Positions 18,048 through 27,561 of a stretch of DNA of 64,000 bases are shown in pieces (position 1 is the stretch's first letter; each line of letters opens with the position of its first letter). A program made the position numbers and the translations under genes. Source of the stretch: Halobellus limi (GTDB taxonomy: Archaea; Halobacteriota; Halobacteria; Halobacteriales; Haloferacaceae); the NCBI RefSeq assembly GCF_004799685.1, contig NZ_CP031311.1, positions 496,001 to 560,000 of the forward strand, given 5' to 3'. Below the pieces are notes generated by a model. It made no database searches. It was not told the DNA's origin and was given only the letters and a program-made list of their open reading frames with translations.

Positions 18048-18114
18048 CTTTTTCCCTCCAGGTTTTTGCGCGATGGGTTCGCGAAGCGAACCCGAGGCGC
18101 AAAAAGGTGGATGT
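18048..18114 (-). repeat. 3'-end repeat element, copy d (after the DUF502 gene)
   Basis: On the minus strand it starts directly after the stop codon with CATCCACCTTTTTGCGCCTC. It continues through the hairpin GGGTTCG-CTT-CGCGAACCC and ends GCGCAAAAACCTGGAGGG plus an A-run. The arms TTTTTGCGC and GCGCAAAAA pair perfectly, closing the element. Same subtype as copies c and e. Confidence 0.7.
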
Positions 18115-18702
18115 TTAGTCTTCGGTTCGCGCGTCGATCTCGATCGGCGAGGTCCGCTCCTCCTCGCCGAACCCGGCCGACAGCACGCGCGTCAGCGCCT
18201 CCTCGACGCTCTCGTCGGTCTCGGTCAGGTCCTCCGGCTTGACCTCCATCACGAACCCGGTCGTGATGTTCGGTGCGGTCGGCATGAACAGGACGACCCG
18301 CCCGTCGTCGGTCGTCTTCCCGGTCTTGAACGCCGTCATCCGCATCCCCTGCCACGGTTCGACCTTCACCGGCTTCTGGAGGTCGTCGGTGCCGGAGACC
18401 GCGGTCTCGACCGCGAGCTTCGACGCGTTGTAGAGCACGCGGATGAGCGGCACGCGGTTCATCGCCGCGTCGAGGTACGTCTCGAACAGCCGGCCGACCG
18501 TGGTCCGCATCAGGTAGCCGATCGAGAGCACGAGCATCACGAAGACGACGACGGCGACGACGAAGCCGAGCGGTTCGTCCAACCGCCGGATGACGGGCAG
18601 GTCGACGATTCTGGAGTACAGGTAGTTGAGAACGAGCAGAATGACGAGGACCGGCGTCAGAACGATCAGTCCGCTTGCGAAGTCTCGCCTCCAGGAGGAC
18701 AT
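18115..18702 (-). CDS. DUF502 membrane protein
   Basis: A 195-residue protein with two N-terminal transmembrane helices (about residues 8-30 and 42-66) and a soluble C-terminal domain. The family pattern is clear: FASGLIVLTPVLVILLVLNY, the RVPLIRVLYNASKLAVE segment, VVLFMPTAPNITTGFVMEV, and the acidic end. Function of DUF502 proteins is not established. I chose the ATG at 18702; the upstream frame is low-complexity. It is divergent from carS (128 bases). Confidence 0.85.
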   Translation of the reverse strand: MSSWRRDFASGLIVLTPVLVILLVLNYLYSRIVDLPVIRRLDEPLGFVVAVVVFVMLVLSIGYLMRTTVGRLFETYLDAAMNRVPLIRVLYNASKLAVETAVSGTDDLQKPVKVEPWQGMRMTAFKTGKTTDDGRVVLFMPTAPNITTGFVMEVKPEDLTETDESVEEALTRVLSAGFGEEERTSPIEIDARTED

Positions 18703-18792
18703 CTCTCGAAGCGTACGTCTCGCTGAAGGGTTAAAGTGACTGGTGTCTCCGCGTTCGGACCCACCGGGCCACGGCGGCCCGACCGTCCGAAT

Positions 18793-18812
18793 CGGGGACA
18801 CTTTTGTCCCCG
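18793..18812 (+). promoter_or_regulatory. Perfect 20-bp palindrome in the carS promoter
   Basis: CGGGGACA-CTTT-TGTCCCCG has 8-bp arms around a 4-base centre, ending 18 bases before the carS ATG, across the expected TATA/transcription start region. It is the same layout (arms plus 4-base centre) as the palindrome before ilvE, though the arm sequence differs. Candidate operator. Confidence 0.55.
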
Positions 18813-18830
18813 CCGCCGGACCCGACAGTT

Positions 18831-19370
18831 ATGCTCGATCTCGTCGCCGTCGCGTTCTGGGCGATGCTCCCCGCGTACGTTCCGAACAACGCCGCCGTCC
18901 TCGCCGGCGGCGGCGCACCCATCGACGGCGGCCGAACGATGGGCGGCCGCCGGCTCCTCGGCGACGGCAAGACGTGGCGCGGCACGGCCGTCGGGACGGC
19001 CGTCGGCGTTCTCCTCGCTCAGGTGCTGAACCTGGTGGCTCCGACCGTCGGTCAGTCGATCGGCGTCGACCTCCCGACGTTTCCGCTCGCCGCCGCCGTC
19101 GGTCTCGCGCTCGGGGCGATGCTCGGCGACATCGGCGCGTCCTTTCTCAAACGCCGGACGGGTCGGGAGCGCGGCGCCGCGTTCCCCGTCGTCGACCAAC
19201 TCGACTTCGTCGCCGGCGCGCTCGTTTGTGCCGCGCTCTTCGACTTCGGGTGGTTCATCGAGACCTTCACGCTGCCCGTCGTCGTCGTCGTCCTCCTTCT
19301 CACGCCCGTCCTCCACGTCGCGACCAACGCAATTGCGTATCTTCTGGGGCTGAAAGACGAACCCTACTAA
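18831..19370 (+). CDS. carS: CDP-archaeol synthase (CarS)
   Basis: A 179-residue polytopic membrane enzyme that transfers CMP from CTP to unsaturated archaetidic acid (digeranylgeranylglyceryl phosphate), making the activated lipid for archaeal phospholipids. The family hallmark [15 protein letters not shown] is at about residues 39-53, and the acidic [10 protein letters not shown] and [12 protein letters not shown] segments follow. About five hydrophobic helices are visible. Start at the ATG of [10 protein letters not shown], since the upstream in-frame extension crosses the palindromic promoter. Confidence 0.92.
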   Translation: MLDLVAVAFWAMLPAYVPNNAAVLAGGGAPIDGGRTMGGRRLLGDGKTWRGTAVGTAVGVLLAQVLNLVAPTVGQSIGVDLPTFPLAAAVGLALGAMLGDIGASFLKRRTGRERGAAFPVVDQLDFVAGALVCAALFDFGWFIETFTLPVVVVVLLLTPVLHVATNAIAYLLGLKDEPY

Positions 19371-19433
19371 TCCACCTTTTTCCACGGCGGGGTCCGCAGG
19401 ACCCCGCCGCGCAAAAACCTGGAGGGAAAAAGA
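19371..19433 (+). repeat. 3'-end repeat element, copy e (after carS)
   Basis: Starts immediately after the carS stop with TCCACCTTTTTCC. It has the hairpin GGCGGGGTCC-GCA-GGACCCCGCC and then GCGCAAAAACCTGGAGGGAA with an A-run. The convergent partner on the other side is the AT-rich metallophosphoesterase gene, which has no such element of its own. Confidence 0.7.
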
Positions 19434-19549
19434 CCGCCGACGAGCGGCCGAAGGCCGCGACGTCGGCGGTGAACTGCTCGCTCACTGCGTTCGCTCGCGG
19501 ATGCTCAGTACTAGAACCTAACTGTCCCCTTGCGTAAGTCGTATGGCTA

Positions 19550-20422
19550 TCAGAACTTCTTGTTGAGGATCTCGTTCTCCTTTCCTGTGTTGTGGTCGAT
19601 AGTGGTCGCTGTCGCCTGTGTCGAGTCGACATCGAGGTAGGCGTACGTTGTGACGCCCCCATCGAGGACGTGATAATAGTGCTTCTTGTACAGGTACTCG
19701 ACTCCATCGACATTCGATGAACCTTCAGAGGTCATCTGTGCAGTGTGACCCTGCGGACACACGACCTTGTCGTACGACGAGAGAACGTCGTGGATCGCGT
19801 TGTAGTTTCGACACACCCAGTAGAGATCTGCCAAACTCTGACTATCGGTCGCTGCCGACGCTTTCGGATCTCCCGGCGTGAACCACGCGTGGTGGTGGAA
19901 GTACACGATTTTGGCGTTGTCGCCCGCTTTTTCGAGTTCCCGATCTAACCACTGGAGATCACTGTACGGGACATATCCAGTGGTCCAGCCGTAGCCACTC
20001 TCAGGAGAGCCGCTAACCCACCCCGAGCCGGCCGTGTTGACCATTAACACCGTTACGTCATCGTATTCTTTCTTGTACTGCAGTCGGGCCCGGTCGTCGG
20101 ACTCGACGAAGTACTGCAGGGGGACGTCATGATTCCCCGGCGTACAGATCACGTTATCGCCGTATCCGCTGTTGTCTACCAGTTCCCAGAACCGGTCGTA
20201 ATGTTCCGTTTGAGAGTGTTCGTAGTCGCTGTCGTAGAAGGCGTCACTCTGGAAGACGGCGTCGCCGTTGAAATATAGATCTTGGATATCATAATCCCTG
20301 AAGAGTGAGGTAATATCCTCGGTCAACCGCTCGCCGGCACCAGGAAGTTCGGATGGACCGTTCGGTTCGGGCTCCGCAAATGGATCGACGTGACTGTCGG
20401 AGAGCCACCCAATTTTGACCAT
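19550..20422 (-). CDS. Calcineurin-like metallophosphoesterase
   Basis: A 290-residue protein with the metallophosphatase metal motifs: DxH as Asp9/His11 (LSDSHVD), GD at 53-54, GNHD at 96-99, His in HHH (176-178), and GH at 225-226. The final motif, usually GHxH, reads GHTAQ here, so one metal ligand may be missing or supplied from elsewhere. No signal peptide is evident. Base composition is clearly lower in GC and codon choice less G/C-ending than the neighbours, which suggests acquisition. Its start overlaps the stop of the upstream gene by one base (TAATG), so the two form one unit. Substrate unknown. Confidence 0.82.
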   Translation of the reverse strand: MVKIGWLSDSHVDPFAEPEPNGPSELPGAGERLTEDITSLFRDYDIQDLYFNGDAVFQSDAFYDSDYEHSQTEHYDRFWELVDNSGYGDNVICTPGNHDVPLQYFVESDDRARLQYKKEYDDVTVLMVNTAGSGWVSGSPESGYGWTTGYVPYSDLQWLDRELEKAGDNAKIVYFHHHAWFTPGDPKASAATDSQSLADLYWVCRNYNAIHDVLSSYDKVVCPQGHTAQMTSEGSSNVDGVEYLYKKHYYHVLDGGVTTYAYLDVDSTQATATTIDHNTGKENEILNKKF

Positions 20423-21192
20423 TATAGCGCCTCCAGTTCGAGCGAAACAGTCGTCGTGTTCTTGATCGTCGCTGCTTGGTTCGGATCGTCCGTTTTCACC
20501 TCTATGATGAATGAATTCACCGGATTCGGTGATCCGTTTGGCATCCCCATTACGATATCTTCGTGATCCGAGAGGTACGCTTCATCGTACACCTGTGTGC
20601 TGCCTTTCCCGGTAACCTCCAAAATCGTCTGTTTGACCGGGTCCTCTTCGAGTGGGACTGGCCCCTTCGTCGGATTCACGTACATCTCTCGGTTTGCGAT
20701 CGAAATTCGGAGACTCGCCGTCGAGCCGGAGTTGTTCTCTATGTGGGTCACCGTCCGGAGGATGGGTACCTGCCCCGGTGGGAACGGAATCAGACCGTAG
20801 CCGATGTTCGAGCCGGTCTCTTCGTAGCTTGTGCTCGTCGTCGAGACGTCTTCGTGAAAGGGCTGTACGAGCCACGCCGGCCGCCTGGTTCCGGAGACCT
20901 GCAGTGAATGTGCGTACTGGCCGATTCTGACTTTCCCGAACTTATCCCCGGGCAGCACCTCATCGATCCCCGCTTCCATAGCGAGAGCCGCAGACCCCTC
21001 ACCCGGCGTTGTTTGCTGCTCGTCTTCCGCTGCTTCCGCCGTTGTCTCACCGGGAGACCTGCCTAGCATCGATCCAAGCCCACTCCCAATGGCGACACCC
21101 CCGACGCCGGTGAGAGCCGTCCGCCTCGTGATAGAGAATCGCCCCGATTCTTCCTGTTGTTCGCCACCATCTGACGTGCCACTACCTGGCAT
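20422..21192 (-). CDS. Tat-type exported protein of unknown function
   Basis: A 256-residue protein with a twin-arginine-like signal (ITRRTALTGVGGVAIGSGLG, about residues 25-45). An acidic low-complexity stretch and a probably beta-rich C-terminal domain (about 95-256) follow. It has no Cys and no recognisable enzyme motif. It is the first gene of a two-gene unit with the metallophosphoesterase. I chose ATG 21192; the upstream extension is AT-rich and lacks family-like sequence. The product may be a surface or envelope protein. Confidence 0.7.
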   Translation of the reverse strand: MPGSGTSDGGEQQEESGRFSITRRTALTGVGGVAIGSGLGSMLGRSPGETTAEAAEDEQQTTPGEGSAALAMEAGIDEVLPGDKFGKVRIGQYAHSLQVSGTRRPAWLVQPFHEDVSTTSTSYEETGSNIGYGLIPFPPGQVPILRTVTHIENNSGSTASLRISIANREMYVNPTKGPVPLEEDPVKQTILEVTGKGSTQVYDEAYLSDHEDIVMGMPNGSPNPVNSFIIEVKTDDPNQAATIKNTTTVSLELEAL

Positions 21193-21649
21193 ACCAGCAA
21201 CAACAGTAGTTACAATAAATAAATCTATCCAAATATACAAAGGGTTGTAATCAAAGTAGGGACAGAAACAAAAAATAGTAATATAGTAAACGTAGTGGTT
21301 AAGGCGAGCAAGTAGGCAAATTAACGCTACAAAATTCATAAAAACACGACATTCGATAAATCACACGTTACTCTACTTCGGAGTTGAGAGTTACAGTTGT
21401 GCTTTCAGAATCCGTCCGTAGAGTGGTTGTGTGTCGTTACTCGCCAGCAAGTGGAATACCCTGTCCAGCCTCGCTCTGAGGAGTAATTCGGCCTCGCAGA
21501 CGTGAAGAGAACCTCGTTGAATAGTTCCGTGATACGCTCCACCTCACGACGCTCTCGACTTCATTCCCTCCCGTTGATCTCCTGACCTCTTTTTCCACTC
21601 TCGCTCGGAATCGTCCCGTTTAAGCGACTCCCCCGCGCTTTCACACGCA
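21193..21649. other. 457-base AT-rich non-coding region upstream of the acquired pair
   Basis: The part nearest 21193 is strongly AT-rich (AATAAATAAATC, AATATACAAA and similar), giving several possible TATA boxes for the minus-strand unit. The stretch 21360-21560 has intermediate composition and reads like a decayed coding remnant, but I could not recognise a family in any frame. The last 40 bases contain GTTTAAGC, the likely pyrE promoter. Confidence 0.5.
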
Positions 21650-22174
21650 ATGACGAACGACGAACTCATCGCGGCGCTGCGCGACGCCGACGCGGTCAAG
21701 TTCGGGGAGTTCGAGCTCTCCCACGGCGGCACCTCCGAGTACTACGTCGACAAGTACCTCTTCGAGACCGACCCGGGCTGTCTCCGCCTGATCGCCGAAG
21801 CCTTCGCCGAGGAACTGGACGGCGAGAAGCTCGCGGGCGTCGCGCTCGGCGCGGTCCCCCTCGTCGCCGTCACGAGCGTCGAGACCGACTCGCCGTACGT
21901 CATCGCGCGGAAGCAGGCCAAGGAGTACGGCACGGGCAACCGAATCGAGGGCCGCCTCGACGAGGGCGAGGAGGTCGTCGTCCTCGAAGACATCGCGACG
22001 ACCGGCAAGAGCGCGCTCGACGCCGTCGAGGCGCTCCGCGACGCCGGCGCGGTGGTCGACCGCGTGCTGGTCGTCGTCGACCGGCAGGAGGGCGCACGCG
22101 AGCGACTCGCGGAGGCCGATATCGAACTCGACGCCCTCGTGACCGCCGAGGACCTCCTCGAAGACGCCTCCTGA
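21650..22174 (+). CDS. pyrE: Orotate phosphoribosyltransferase
   Basis: A 174-residue enzyme that makes orotidine 5'-phosphate from orotate and PRPP in pyrimidine synthesis. The PRPP-binding motif is [12 protein letters not shown] (about 110-121), and the N-terminal [16 protein letters not shown] is typical of the haloarchaeal pyrE2 type used as a selectable marker in Haloferax. Start at the first ATG, with a TATA-like GTTTAAGC about 30 bases upstream. Confidence 0.95.
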   Translation: MTNDELIAALRDADAVKFGEFELSHGGTSEYYVDKYLFETDPGCLRLIAEAFAEELDGEKLAGVALGAVPLVAVTSVETDSPYVIARKQAKEYGTGNRIEGRLDEGEEVVVLEDIATTGKSALDAVEALRDAGAVVDRVLVVVDRQEGARERLAEADIELDALVTAEDLLEDAS

Positions 22175-22319
22175 CCGCCCCGCCATCTCCGCCTCCCGCT
22201 CACAGCCCGTTCGTCTCGGAGCGCCGCCGCCAGCCGCCCGGAGTCATCCACGTTTGTGGTCTTTTTCGAGAGAATTCGTATCGATATATTCATACTTGCG
22301 AAACCTCGCAGATCAGTGT

Positions 22320-23039
22320 ATGAACAGAGCGGAGAAAGCGGCCCTCCAGTTACAGTCGGTTGCGGTTCTGCGGATGCTCAAGGAGACCCGGACGTACGAC
22401 GAACTCGCCGATCTCACGGGCCTGCCGGCCGGCGACCTCAACCGCTACGTCAACGGCCACGTCCTTCCCGGTGCGGAGCGAGCGCGTGACGTCGTCGACG
22501 GCGTCGGCCGCGACGCCCTGGCGACGGAACTGCGCGCCCGCGTCGAGTTTGACGACGGCGGCTACGTCGACAACTCCGGGGTCGTCTTCGACCAGTCCTT
22601 TCTCGACCTCGTCGCCCCCGTCGCCGCCAACGCGCTCGACTTCGAGCGCCCGGACGTCGTTCTGACGGCCGCGACCGACGGGATAACCCTGGGCGCGGCG
22701 ATGGCGAGTTACTTCGACGCCCGCGTCGCGTACGCGAAGAAGTCGAAGGAGACGGCCGTCGAGGAGTTCATCGAGTCCCGACAGCGTCTCGCCTCCGGGA
22801 TCGAACTGACGTACTACCTCCCCGAACGGGCGCTCTCGGGCGGCGAGAACGTCCTGATCGTCGACGACCTCATCCGCTCGGGCGAGACCCAGGAACTCTT
22901 ACTCGACATCGCGACGCAGGCCGACGCCGACGTCACCGGCGTCTTCACGCTCATTGCGGTCGGCGAGGAGGGGATCGACCGCGCCCGAGAACTCACCGAC
23001 GCGCCCGTCGGCGCGCTCACGACGTTCGACGACGGGTGA
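22320..23039 (+). CDS. gfcR: GfcR-type regulator (HTH plus phosphoribosyltransferase-like domain)
   Basis: A 239-residue protein with an N-terminal helix-turn-helix (about 10-60, YDELADLTGLPAGDLNRY) and a PRTase-fold domain with the PRPP loop ENVLIVDDLIRSGET (about 176-190). This architecture is that of GfcR, shown in Haloferax volcanii to activate genes of the shared lower part of sugar degradation. The PRTase part likely senses a metabolite rather than doing catalysis. It lies between pyrE and a nucleobase permease, so a role in nucleobase salvage is the main alternative. Confidence 0.82.
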   Translation: MNRAEKAALQLQSVAVLRMLKETRTYDELADLTGLPAGDLNRYVNGHVLPGAERARDVVDGVGRDALATELRARVEFDDGGYVDNSGVVFDQSFLDLVAPVAANALDFERPDVVLTAATDGITLGAAMASYFDARVAYAKKSKETAVEEFIESRQRLASGIELTYYLPERALSGGENVLIVDDLIRSGETQELLLDIATQADADVTGVFTLIAVGEEGIDRARELTDAPVGALTTFDDG

Positions 23040-23180
23040 GGCGTCCGTAGTTTCCCGCCCCGTTTCGACACGGCCGGCCGCCCGTCCGATCGGGACCGGC
23101 CGTTCGTTTCGACCGCGGCCTCGGGGTCGTTCGATGAAAACGCTTATCGAGTGGTTCCTAGTTATGCTCACACGTGCATT

Positions 23181-24569
23181 ATGGGACTCGTTGAATCCGT
23201 CTCAGACTACTTCGGTGTGCAAGAACACGGATCGTCCGTCCGAACCGAACTCCTCGCCGGACTGACCACGTTCCTCACGATGTCGTACATCGTCGTCGTC
23301 AACCCCGCGATCCTGGCCGGTGCCATCTCGATCGAGGGGATCTCCCAGGGCGAGATCCAGTCGATGCTCGCCGTCGTCACGATCATCGCGGCGGCGACGG
23401 CGACGTTCGTGATGGCCGTCTACGCCAACCGGCCGTTCGCGCAGGCGCCGGGACTGGGGCTGAACGCCTTCTTCGCGATCACCGTCGTCGGCGCGCTCGG
23501 GGTGCCCTGGCAGACGGCGCTCGCGGCCGTCGTCGTCGAGGGGCTCCTGTTCATCGTTCTCACGGCCATCGGCGCCCGCGAGTACGTGATCAACCTCTTT
23601 CCCGAACCCGTGAAGTTCGCCGTCGGGACCGGTATCGGGCTGTTCCTCGCGATCATCGGCCTCCAGGCGATGGGAATCGTCGTCGACGACCCCGCGACGC
23701 TCGTGGCGCTCGGCGGCGTCGCCTCGAACCCGGTGGCGATCGTCTCGATCCTCGGACTGTTCTTCACGCTGGCGCTGTACGCCCGGGACGTCCCCGGATC
23801 GATCGTCCTCGGCATCGCGGTGACCTCGGTGATCGGCTGGCTCGTCACCGCGTTCGGGCCGGTCGCCCCCGACGCGGGGCTCGTCGCCGGCGCGACGTCG
23901 ACGACCTACGACATCACGCCGCTCGCGGGGGCGTTCGTCTCCGGGTTCGGTAACGTCGAGGCGTTCACTTTCTCGCTCATCGTCTTCACGTTCTTCTTCG
24001 TCGACTTCTTCGACACCGCCGGGACGCTCGTCGGCGTCGGTCAGGCGGGTGACTTCCTCGACGAGAACGGCGACCTCCCCGACATCGACAGACCGCTGAT
24101 GGCGGACGCGATCGGAACCACCGTCGGCGGGATGCTCGGCACCTCGACGGTGACGACGTACATCGAATCGGCGACCGGCGTCGAGGAGGGCGGCCGGACG
24201 GGACTGACGGCGCTCACCGTCGCCGCGCTCTTCGTCGCCTCCTTGGTCGTCGTTCCGCTGGCGGCGGCGATCCCGCTGTACGCTTCCCACATCGCTCTGG
24301 TCGTCATCGGCGTCGTGATGCTCCGCAACGTCGTCGACATCCAGTGGGACGATCTCACCCACGTGATCCCCGCCGGCCTGACGATCCTCGTGATGCCGTT
24401 CACCTACTCGATCGCGTACGGCATCGCCGCGGGCATCGCCTCCTACCCGGTGATCAAACTCGCCGCGGGAGAGCGCGAGGACGTCCGCGTCGGTCACTGG
24501 GTGCTCGCCGCGGCGTTCGTCGTCTACTTCGTCGTCCGGACGGGCGGCGTCCTCGCCGCGCAGGTGTAG
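23181..24569 (+). CDS. NCS2-family purine (guanine/hypoxanthine) permease
   Basis: A 462-residue membrane transporter with about 12 hydrophobic segments. Family markers include TFLTMSYIVVVNPAIL, the APGLGLNAFF motif, FFFVDFFDTAGTL and GTSTVTTYIESATGVEEGGRTG (residues split across TM8-TM10), all characteristic of AzgA/PbuG-type purine:H+ symporters. Start at ATG 23181. Downstream of gfcR (141 bases), upstream of the sulfotransferase-like gene. Confidence 0.93.
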   Translation: MGLVESVSDYFGVQEHGSSVRTELLAGLTTFLTMSYIVVVNPAILAGAISIEGISQGEIQSMLAVVTIIAAATATFVMAVYANRPFAQAPGLGLNAFFAITVVGALGVPWQTALAAVVVEGLLFIVLTAIGAREYVINLFPEPVKFAVGTGIGLFLAIIGLQAMGIVVDDPATLVALGGVASNPVAIVSILGLFFTLALYARDVPGSIVLGIAVTSVIGWLVTAFGPVAPDAGLVAGATSTTYDITPLAGAFVSGFGNVEAFTFSLIVFTFFFVDFFDTAGTLVGVGQAGDFLDENGDLPDIDRPLMADAIGTTVGGMLGTSTVTTYIESATGVEEGGRTGLTALTVAALFVASLVVVPLAAAIPLYASHIALVVIGVVMLRNVVDIQWDDLTHVIPAGLTILVMPFTYSIAYGIAAGIASYPVIKLAAGEREDVRVGHWVLAAAFVVYFVVRTGGVLAAQV

Positions 24570-24669
24570 CGGGCGAGCGCCCGGCGGGTCGGGAGCGCCC
24601 GTCCGGTCGGAGTCCCGCAAGCCACCGTGGACCGCAAGAGATTCATCCGCCACCGCCGCACCGACGTGT

Positions 24670-26085
24670 GTGAACCTCCCCTCGACATCCCGAGCGAACG
24701 CCGCTCGACTCGTCGCTCTCCTCGTGGTCGTCTCCCTCCTCGCGCCGTCGGCCGTCTCGGCGCTGACGTACGACCCCGCCGAGGAGCCGGACCTAGAGCG
24801 CGGCAACATCACGAGTCCCGCGAACAACTCGACCGTCATCAGCGTGCAGGGGTTCACCTTCCGGGGCAACACGAACGCGAAGAAGCCCGCGCGATTGGTC
24901 TCCGTCGACGAACGGGGGAACCTCGAGTGGACCCACGACGACAACGTCGGCGGCAACGCCTGGTTCTTCGACGTCGACCCGCTGCCGAACGGGAACCTCC
25001 TCGTCTCCTCGCCGCGCGCCGGCGACACGGTCCTCTTCGAGTTGGACCCCGACACCCGCGAGCGCGTCTGGCAGGAGCGCTTCGAGATGACCGACACCCA
25101 CGACGTCGCGTATCTCGGCGACGACCGCATCGCCATCGCGAACATGCGGAACTGGAACGAATCCGCGGGCCGAAGCGACGACCGGATCGTCGTCTACAAC
25201 CGCTCCTCCGAGGAGTTCACCTGGGAGTGGTACTTCCGGAACCACTACCCCGAGAGCACCGACGGCGGCTACAGCAGCGACTGGACGCACGTCAACGACG
25301 TCGATCCGGTCGGCGAGGATCACCTGCTGCTCTCGCCGCGCAACTTCGATCAGGCGATCGTCGTCGACATAGAGACCAAAGAGATCGTCGAGCGTCTCGG
25401 CAGCGACGGCAACTACTCGGTGATGCGCGAGCAGCACAACCCCGACTGGCTGGTGAGCGAGGAGGGGAACCCGACGATCCTCGTCGCCGACAGCGAGAAC
25501 AACCGCGTCGTCGAGTACGCGAAGGAGGACGGCGAGTGGGTCCGGACCTGGGAGGTCGGCTCCAACACGCTCACGTGGCCGCGCGACGCCGACCGGCTCC
25601 CCAACGGCAACACGCTCGTCACCGACACGCTCAACCACCGCGTGATGGAGATCACGCCCACCGGCGAGGTCGTCTGGGAGTACTACGCGACCTGGGGCCC
25701 CTACGACGCCGAACGGATGGGCACCGGGCCCGAGTCGTCCGGACCGACGATTCGGGACATGAACACCTCCGGGACCTACCCGATCACCGGGAGCGCGAAC
25801 CTCACCGCCGGCGGCAACGACAGCGTCGGTTTCGACGGCCGGATCCGAGCCACCTTCGCCGGCACGCCGATCGAGGGGCCGATGAACGAGTTCGCCACCC
25901 GCTGGGCGCACGTGACGCCGTGGCTCCGCCCCGTCTGGATGTCCGGCTGGGACTTCGTCTGGGCGATCTCCGCCGTCCTCGTCGGCGCCGTGTGGGTGAG
26001 CGGCGAGTTGATCGCGGGGCGACGGAAGGTCGTCGCGGGCGCTCGCCGATTCCTCGCGGAGGTACGGCGACTCGTCGAACGGTGA
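24670..26085 (+). CDS. Arylsulfotransferase-family beta-propeller protein, membrane anchored
   Basis: A 471-residue protein with an N-terminal signal-type helix (about 11-31), a long extracellular domain and one C-terminal transmembrane helix (about 427-447). The domain has repeated propeller-blade motifs such as DVDPLPNGNLLVS, THDVAYLGDDRIAIANM, THVNDVDPVGEDHLLLSPRN and WPRDADRLPNGNTLVTDT. These match the arylsulfotransferase (ASST) family. The catalytic His is not certain, so enzyme activity is not proven. Start codon is GTG. Promoter not obvious. Confidence 0.78.
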   Translation: MNLPSTSRANAARLVALLVVVSLLAPSAVSALTYDPAEEPDLERGNITSPANNSTVISVQGFTFRGNTNAKKPARLVSVDERGNLEWTHDDNVGGNAWFFDVDPLPNGNLLVSSPRAGDTVLFELDPDTRERVWQERFEMTDTHDVAYLGDDRIAIANMRNWNESAGRSDDRIVVYNRSSEEFTWEWYFRNHYPESTDGGYSSDWTHVNDVDPVGEDHLLLSPRNFDQAIVVDIETKEIVERLGSDGNYSVMREQHNPDWLVSEEGNPTILVADSENNRVVEYAKEDGEWVRTWEVGSNTLTWPRDADRLPNGNTLVTDTLNHRVMEITPTGEVVWEYYATWGPYDAERMGTGPESSGPTIRDMNTSGTYPITGSANLTAGGNDSVGFDGRIRATFAGTPIEGPMNEFATRWAHVTPWLRPVWMSGWDFVWAISAVLVGAVWVSGELIAGRRKVVAGARRFLAEVRRLVER

Positions 26086-26217
26086 TACGCCGTCGCTCCC
26101 CGCCACACCGATCGGTGATTCGCCGCCGGTCTCGATCACACCCCGCCCCGACCCATCGTGCGTTTTCCGCGCACTCGACCACGTGACTCTTTAGGGCTCA
26201 CCCGCTACTCGGAGGTG

Positions 26218-26475
26218 ATGTCAGATCTCGTCCTGTACGAACTCGACGGCTGTCCATACTGCGCGAAAGTCACCGACAAGCTGAACGAACTCGGCCTGGA
26301 GTACGAGTCGGTGATGGTCCCCTCCGCGCACAGCGAGCGGACCGAGGTAGAAGCGGTCAGCGGCCAGACCGGCGTCCCCGTGCTCGTCGACGAGGCCAAC
26401 GGCGTCGAGGGGATGTCCGAGAGCGACGACATCGTCGAGTACCTCGAACAGACGTACGGCGACGCGGCGAACTGA
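26218..26475 (+). CDS. Glutaredoxin-like thioredoxin-fold protein
   Basis: An 85-residue glutaredoxin with the active site CPYC (Cys12, Cys15), the cis-Pro motif TGVPVLVDE, and a C-terminal ESDDIVEYLEQTYG helix that resembles the glutathione S-transferase N-terminal domain. Haloarchaea use gamma-glutamylcysteine rather than glutathione, so the thiol partner is inferred. GGAGG (26211-26215) ends two bases before the ATG, too close for an ideal Shine-Dalgarno. Confidence 0.88.
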   Translation: MSDLVLYELDGCPYCAKVTDKLNELGLEYESVMVPSAHSERTEVEAVSGQTGVPVLVDEANGVEGMSESDDIVEYLEQTYGDAAN

Positions 26476-26583
26476 AACTCCCGACCGGGACGCGGCACTT
26501 CGAGAGACGGTGTCGACGGCGGTTTCTGCGATACGCGTGTTTCGATCGGCCGGTCGAACAGCGACCGCCTCGGTTCGACTCCC

Positions 26584-27561
26584 CTACGCCTCGGACGGTT
26601 CCTGCGACCGGTCGCGGATGAGGTCGCGGATCTCGTCGGGGTCGTCGATGCCGGCCAGTTCCTCGCAGCTGACCAGCGCGGTCCCCTCGACGGCCTCGCG
26701 TTTGGATTGGTCCTCGGTGAAGTAGACCGAACGGGTCTGGGTGACCTCCCCGAGCGAGGACATGATCCGCGCGCGTTTTTCGGCGCTACGGGTGAACGCG
26801 GAGTGACCGGTGAGCATCGGCATAAAGTCCCGCCGGCGCTCGTCGTCCTCGCTGACCGCCTTGAACGGCGCGCGGGCGGTCGGGTGGACGGTGAATCCCG
26901 CCCGCGTCAGGACGTGGACGACGTGTTCGTCGTCGGATTCGGGGTCGGGGTCGTCGGGCGTCGGCTCGGCGTCGCGGACGTCCTCGGCCCCGTCCATCAC
27001 TTCGACGGGGCTCGAGAACGGCTGATCGAACATCTCTTCGAGCTGGATCGCCACGTCGATGCTCGCGTTCATCCCGTCCTCGTACTTCGAGACGGTCCGT
27101 CGCGAGACGCCGAGCTCCGTCGCCAACTGACCGAGACTCCACCCGCGCTCGCGGCGCTCGTCCGCTAAGAGGTCGCCGTCGATGTTGACGTAGAGGCCGC
27201 CCGGCGCGGCGTAGATGAGCGGCGGGACGCCCTCGACGAACAGGTCCAATGCGGTGTCGGGGTTGAACACCGGCACGCCGTGTCGGAAGTACACGACGCC
27301 CGGCTTCAGGTCCTCGTCGCGCGTCCGCAGCCCGACGACCATCGGCGTCGCGTCGAGGTAGGTGCCCAACCGTCGCATCTCCTCGCCGGTCGTCCCGTCG
27401 AACGCGTCGATGTTGCCGAGTATCTTCAAAAGCACCAGGTCCTCGCCCCGCCTCGCGGCGACGTCGAAGCTCTTCGGTCGGATCGCACAGCGCTCGCTGA
27501 CGAGGAACCCGGCGTCCTCCAGCATCGCCGTGACGTTTCCGACTAGCGCGGACCGTGACAT
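26584..27561 (-). CDS. Archaeal HTH-type transcription regulator (Cro/CI-like HTH in the middle)
   Basis: A 325-residue protein of the conserved archaeal HTH regulator family (HAMAP MF_00584 as I recall). Residues 1-120 resemble a restriction-endonuclease-like domain ([12 protein letters not shown]). A Cro/CI-type HTH follows (about 138-190, [23 protein letters not shown]) and a C-terminal domain with similar topology (about 215-325). Target genes are unknown. It is divergent from tiaS, with TATA-like stretches (GTATATATGC, CTTATATACC) in the shared 127-base gap. Confidence 0.85.
   Translation of the reverse strand: MSRSALVGNVTAMLEDAGFLVSERCAIRPKSFDVAARRGEDLVLLKILGNIDAFDGTTGEEMRRLGTYLDATPMVVGLRTRDEDLKPGVVYFRHGVPVFNPDTALDLFVEGVPPLIYAAPGGLYVNIDGDLLADERRERGWSLGQLATELGVSRRTVSKYEDGMNASIDVAIQLEEMFDQPFSSPVEVMDGAEDVRDAEPTPDDPDPESDDEHVVHVLTRAGFTVHPTARAPFKAVSEDDERRRDFMPMLTGHSAFTRSAEKRARIMSSLGEVTQTRSVYFTEDQSKREAVEGTALVSCEELAGIDDPDEIRDLIRDRSQEPSEA

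Noticed and set aside
21360-21560. Possible transposase remnant
   Set aside because: Composition suggests decay of something coding, but no frame gave a recognisable transposase motif, so no element is called.
23202-25145. 647-residue minus-strand frame over the purine permease
   Set aside because: Shadow of the permease and the sulfotransferase-like gene; charged low-complexity sequence without a start signal.
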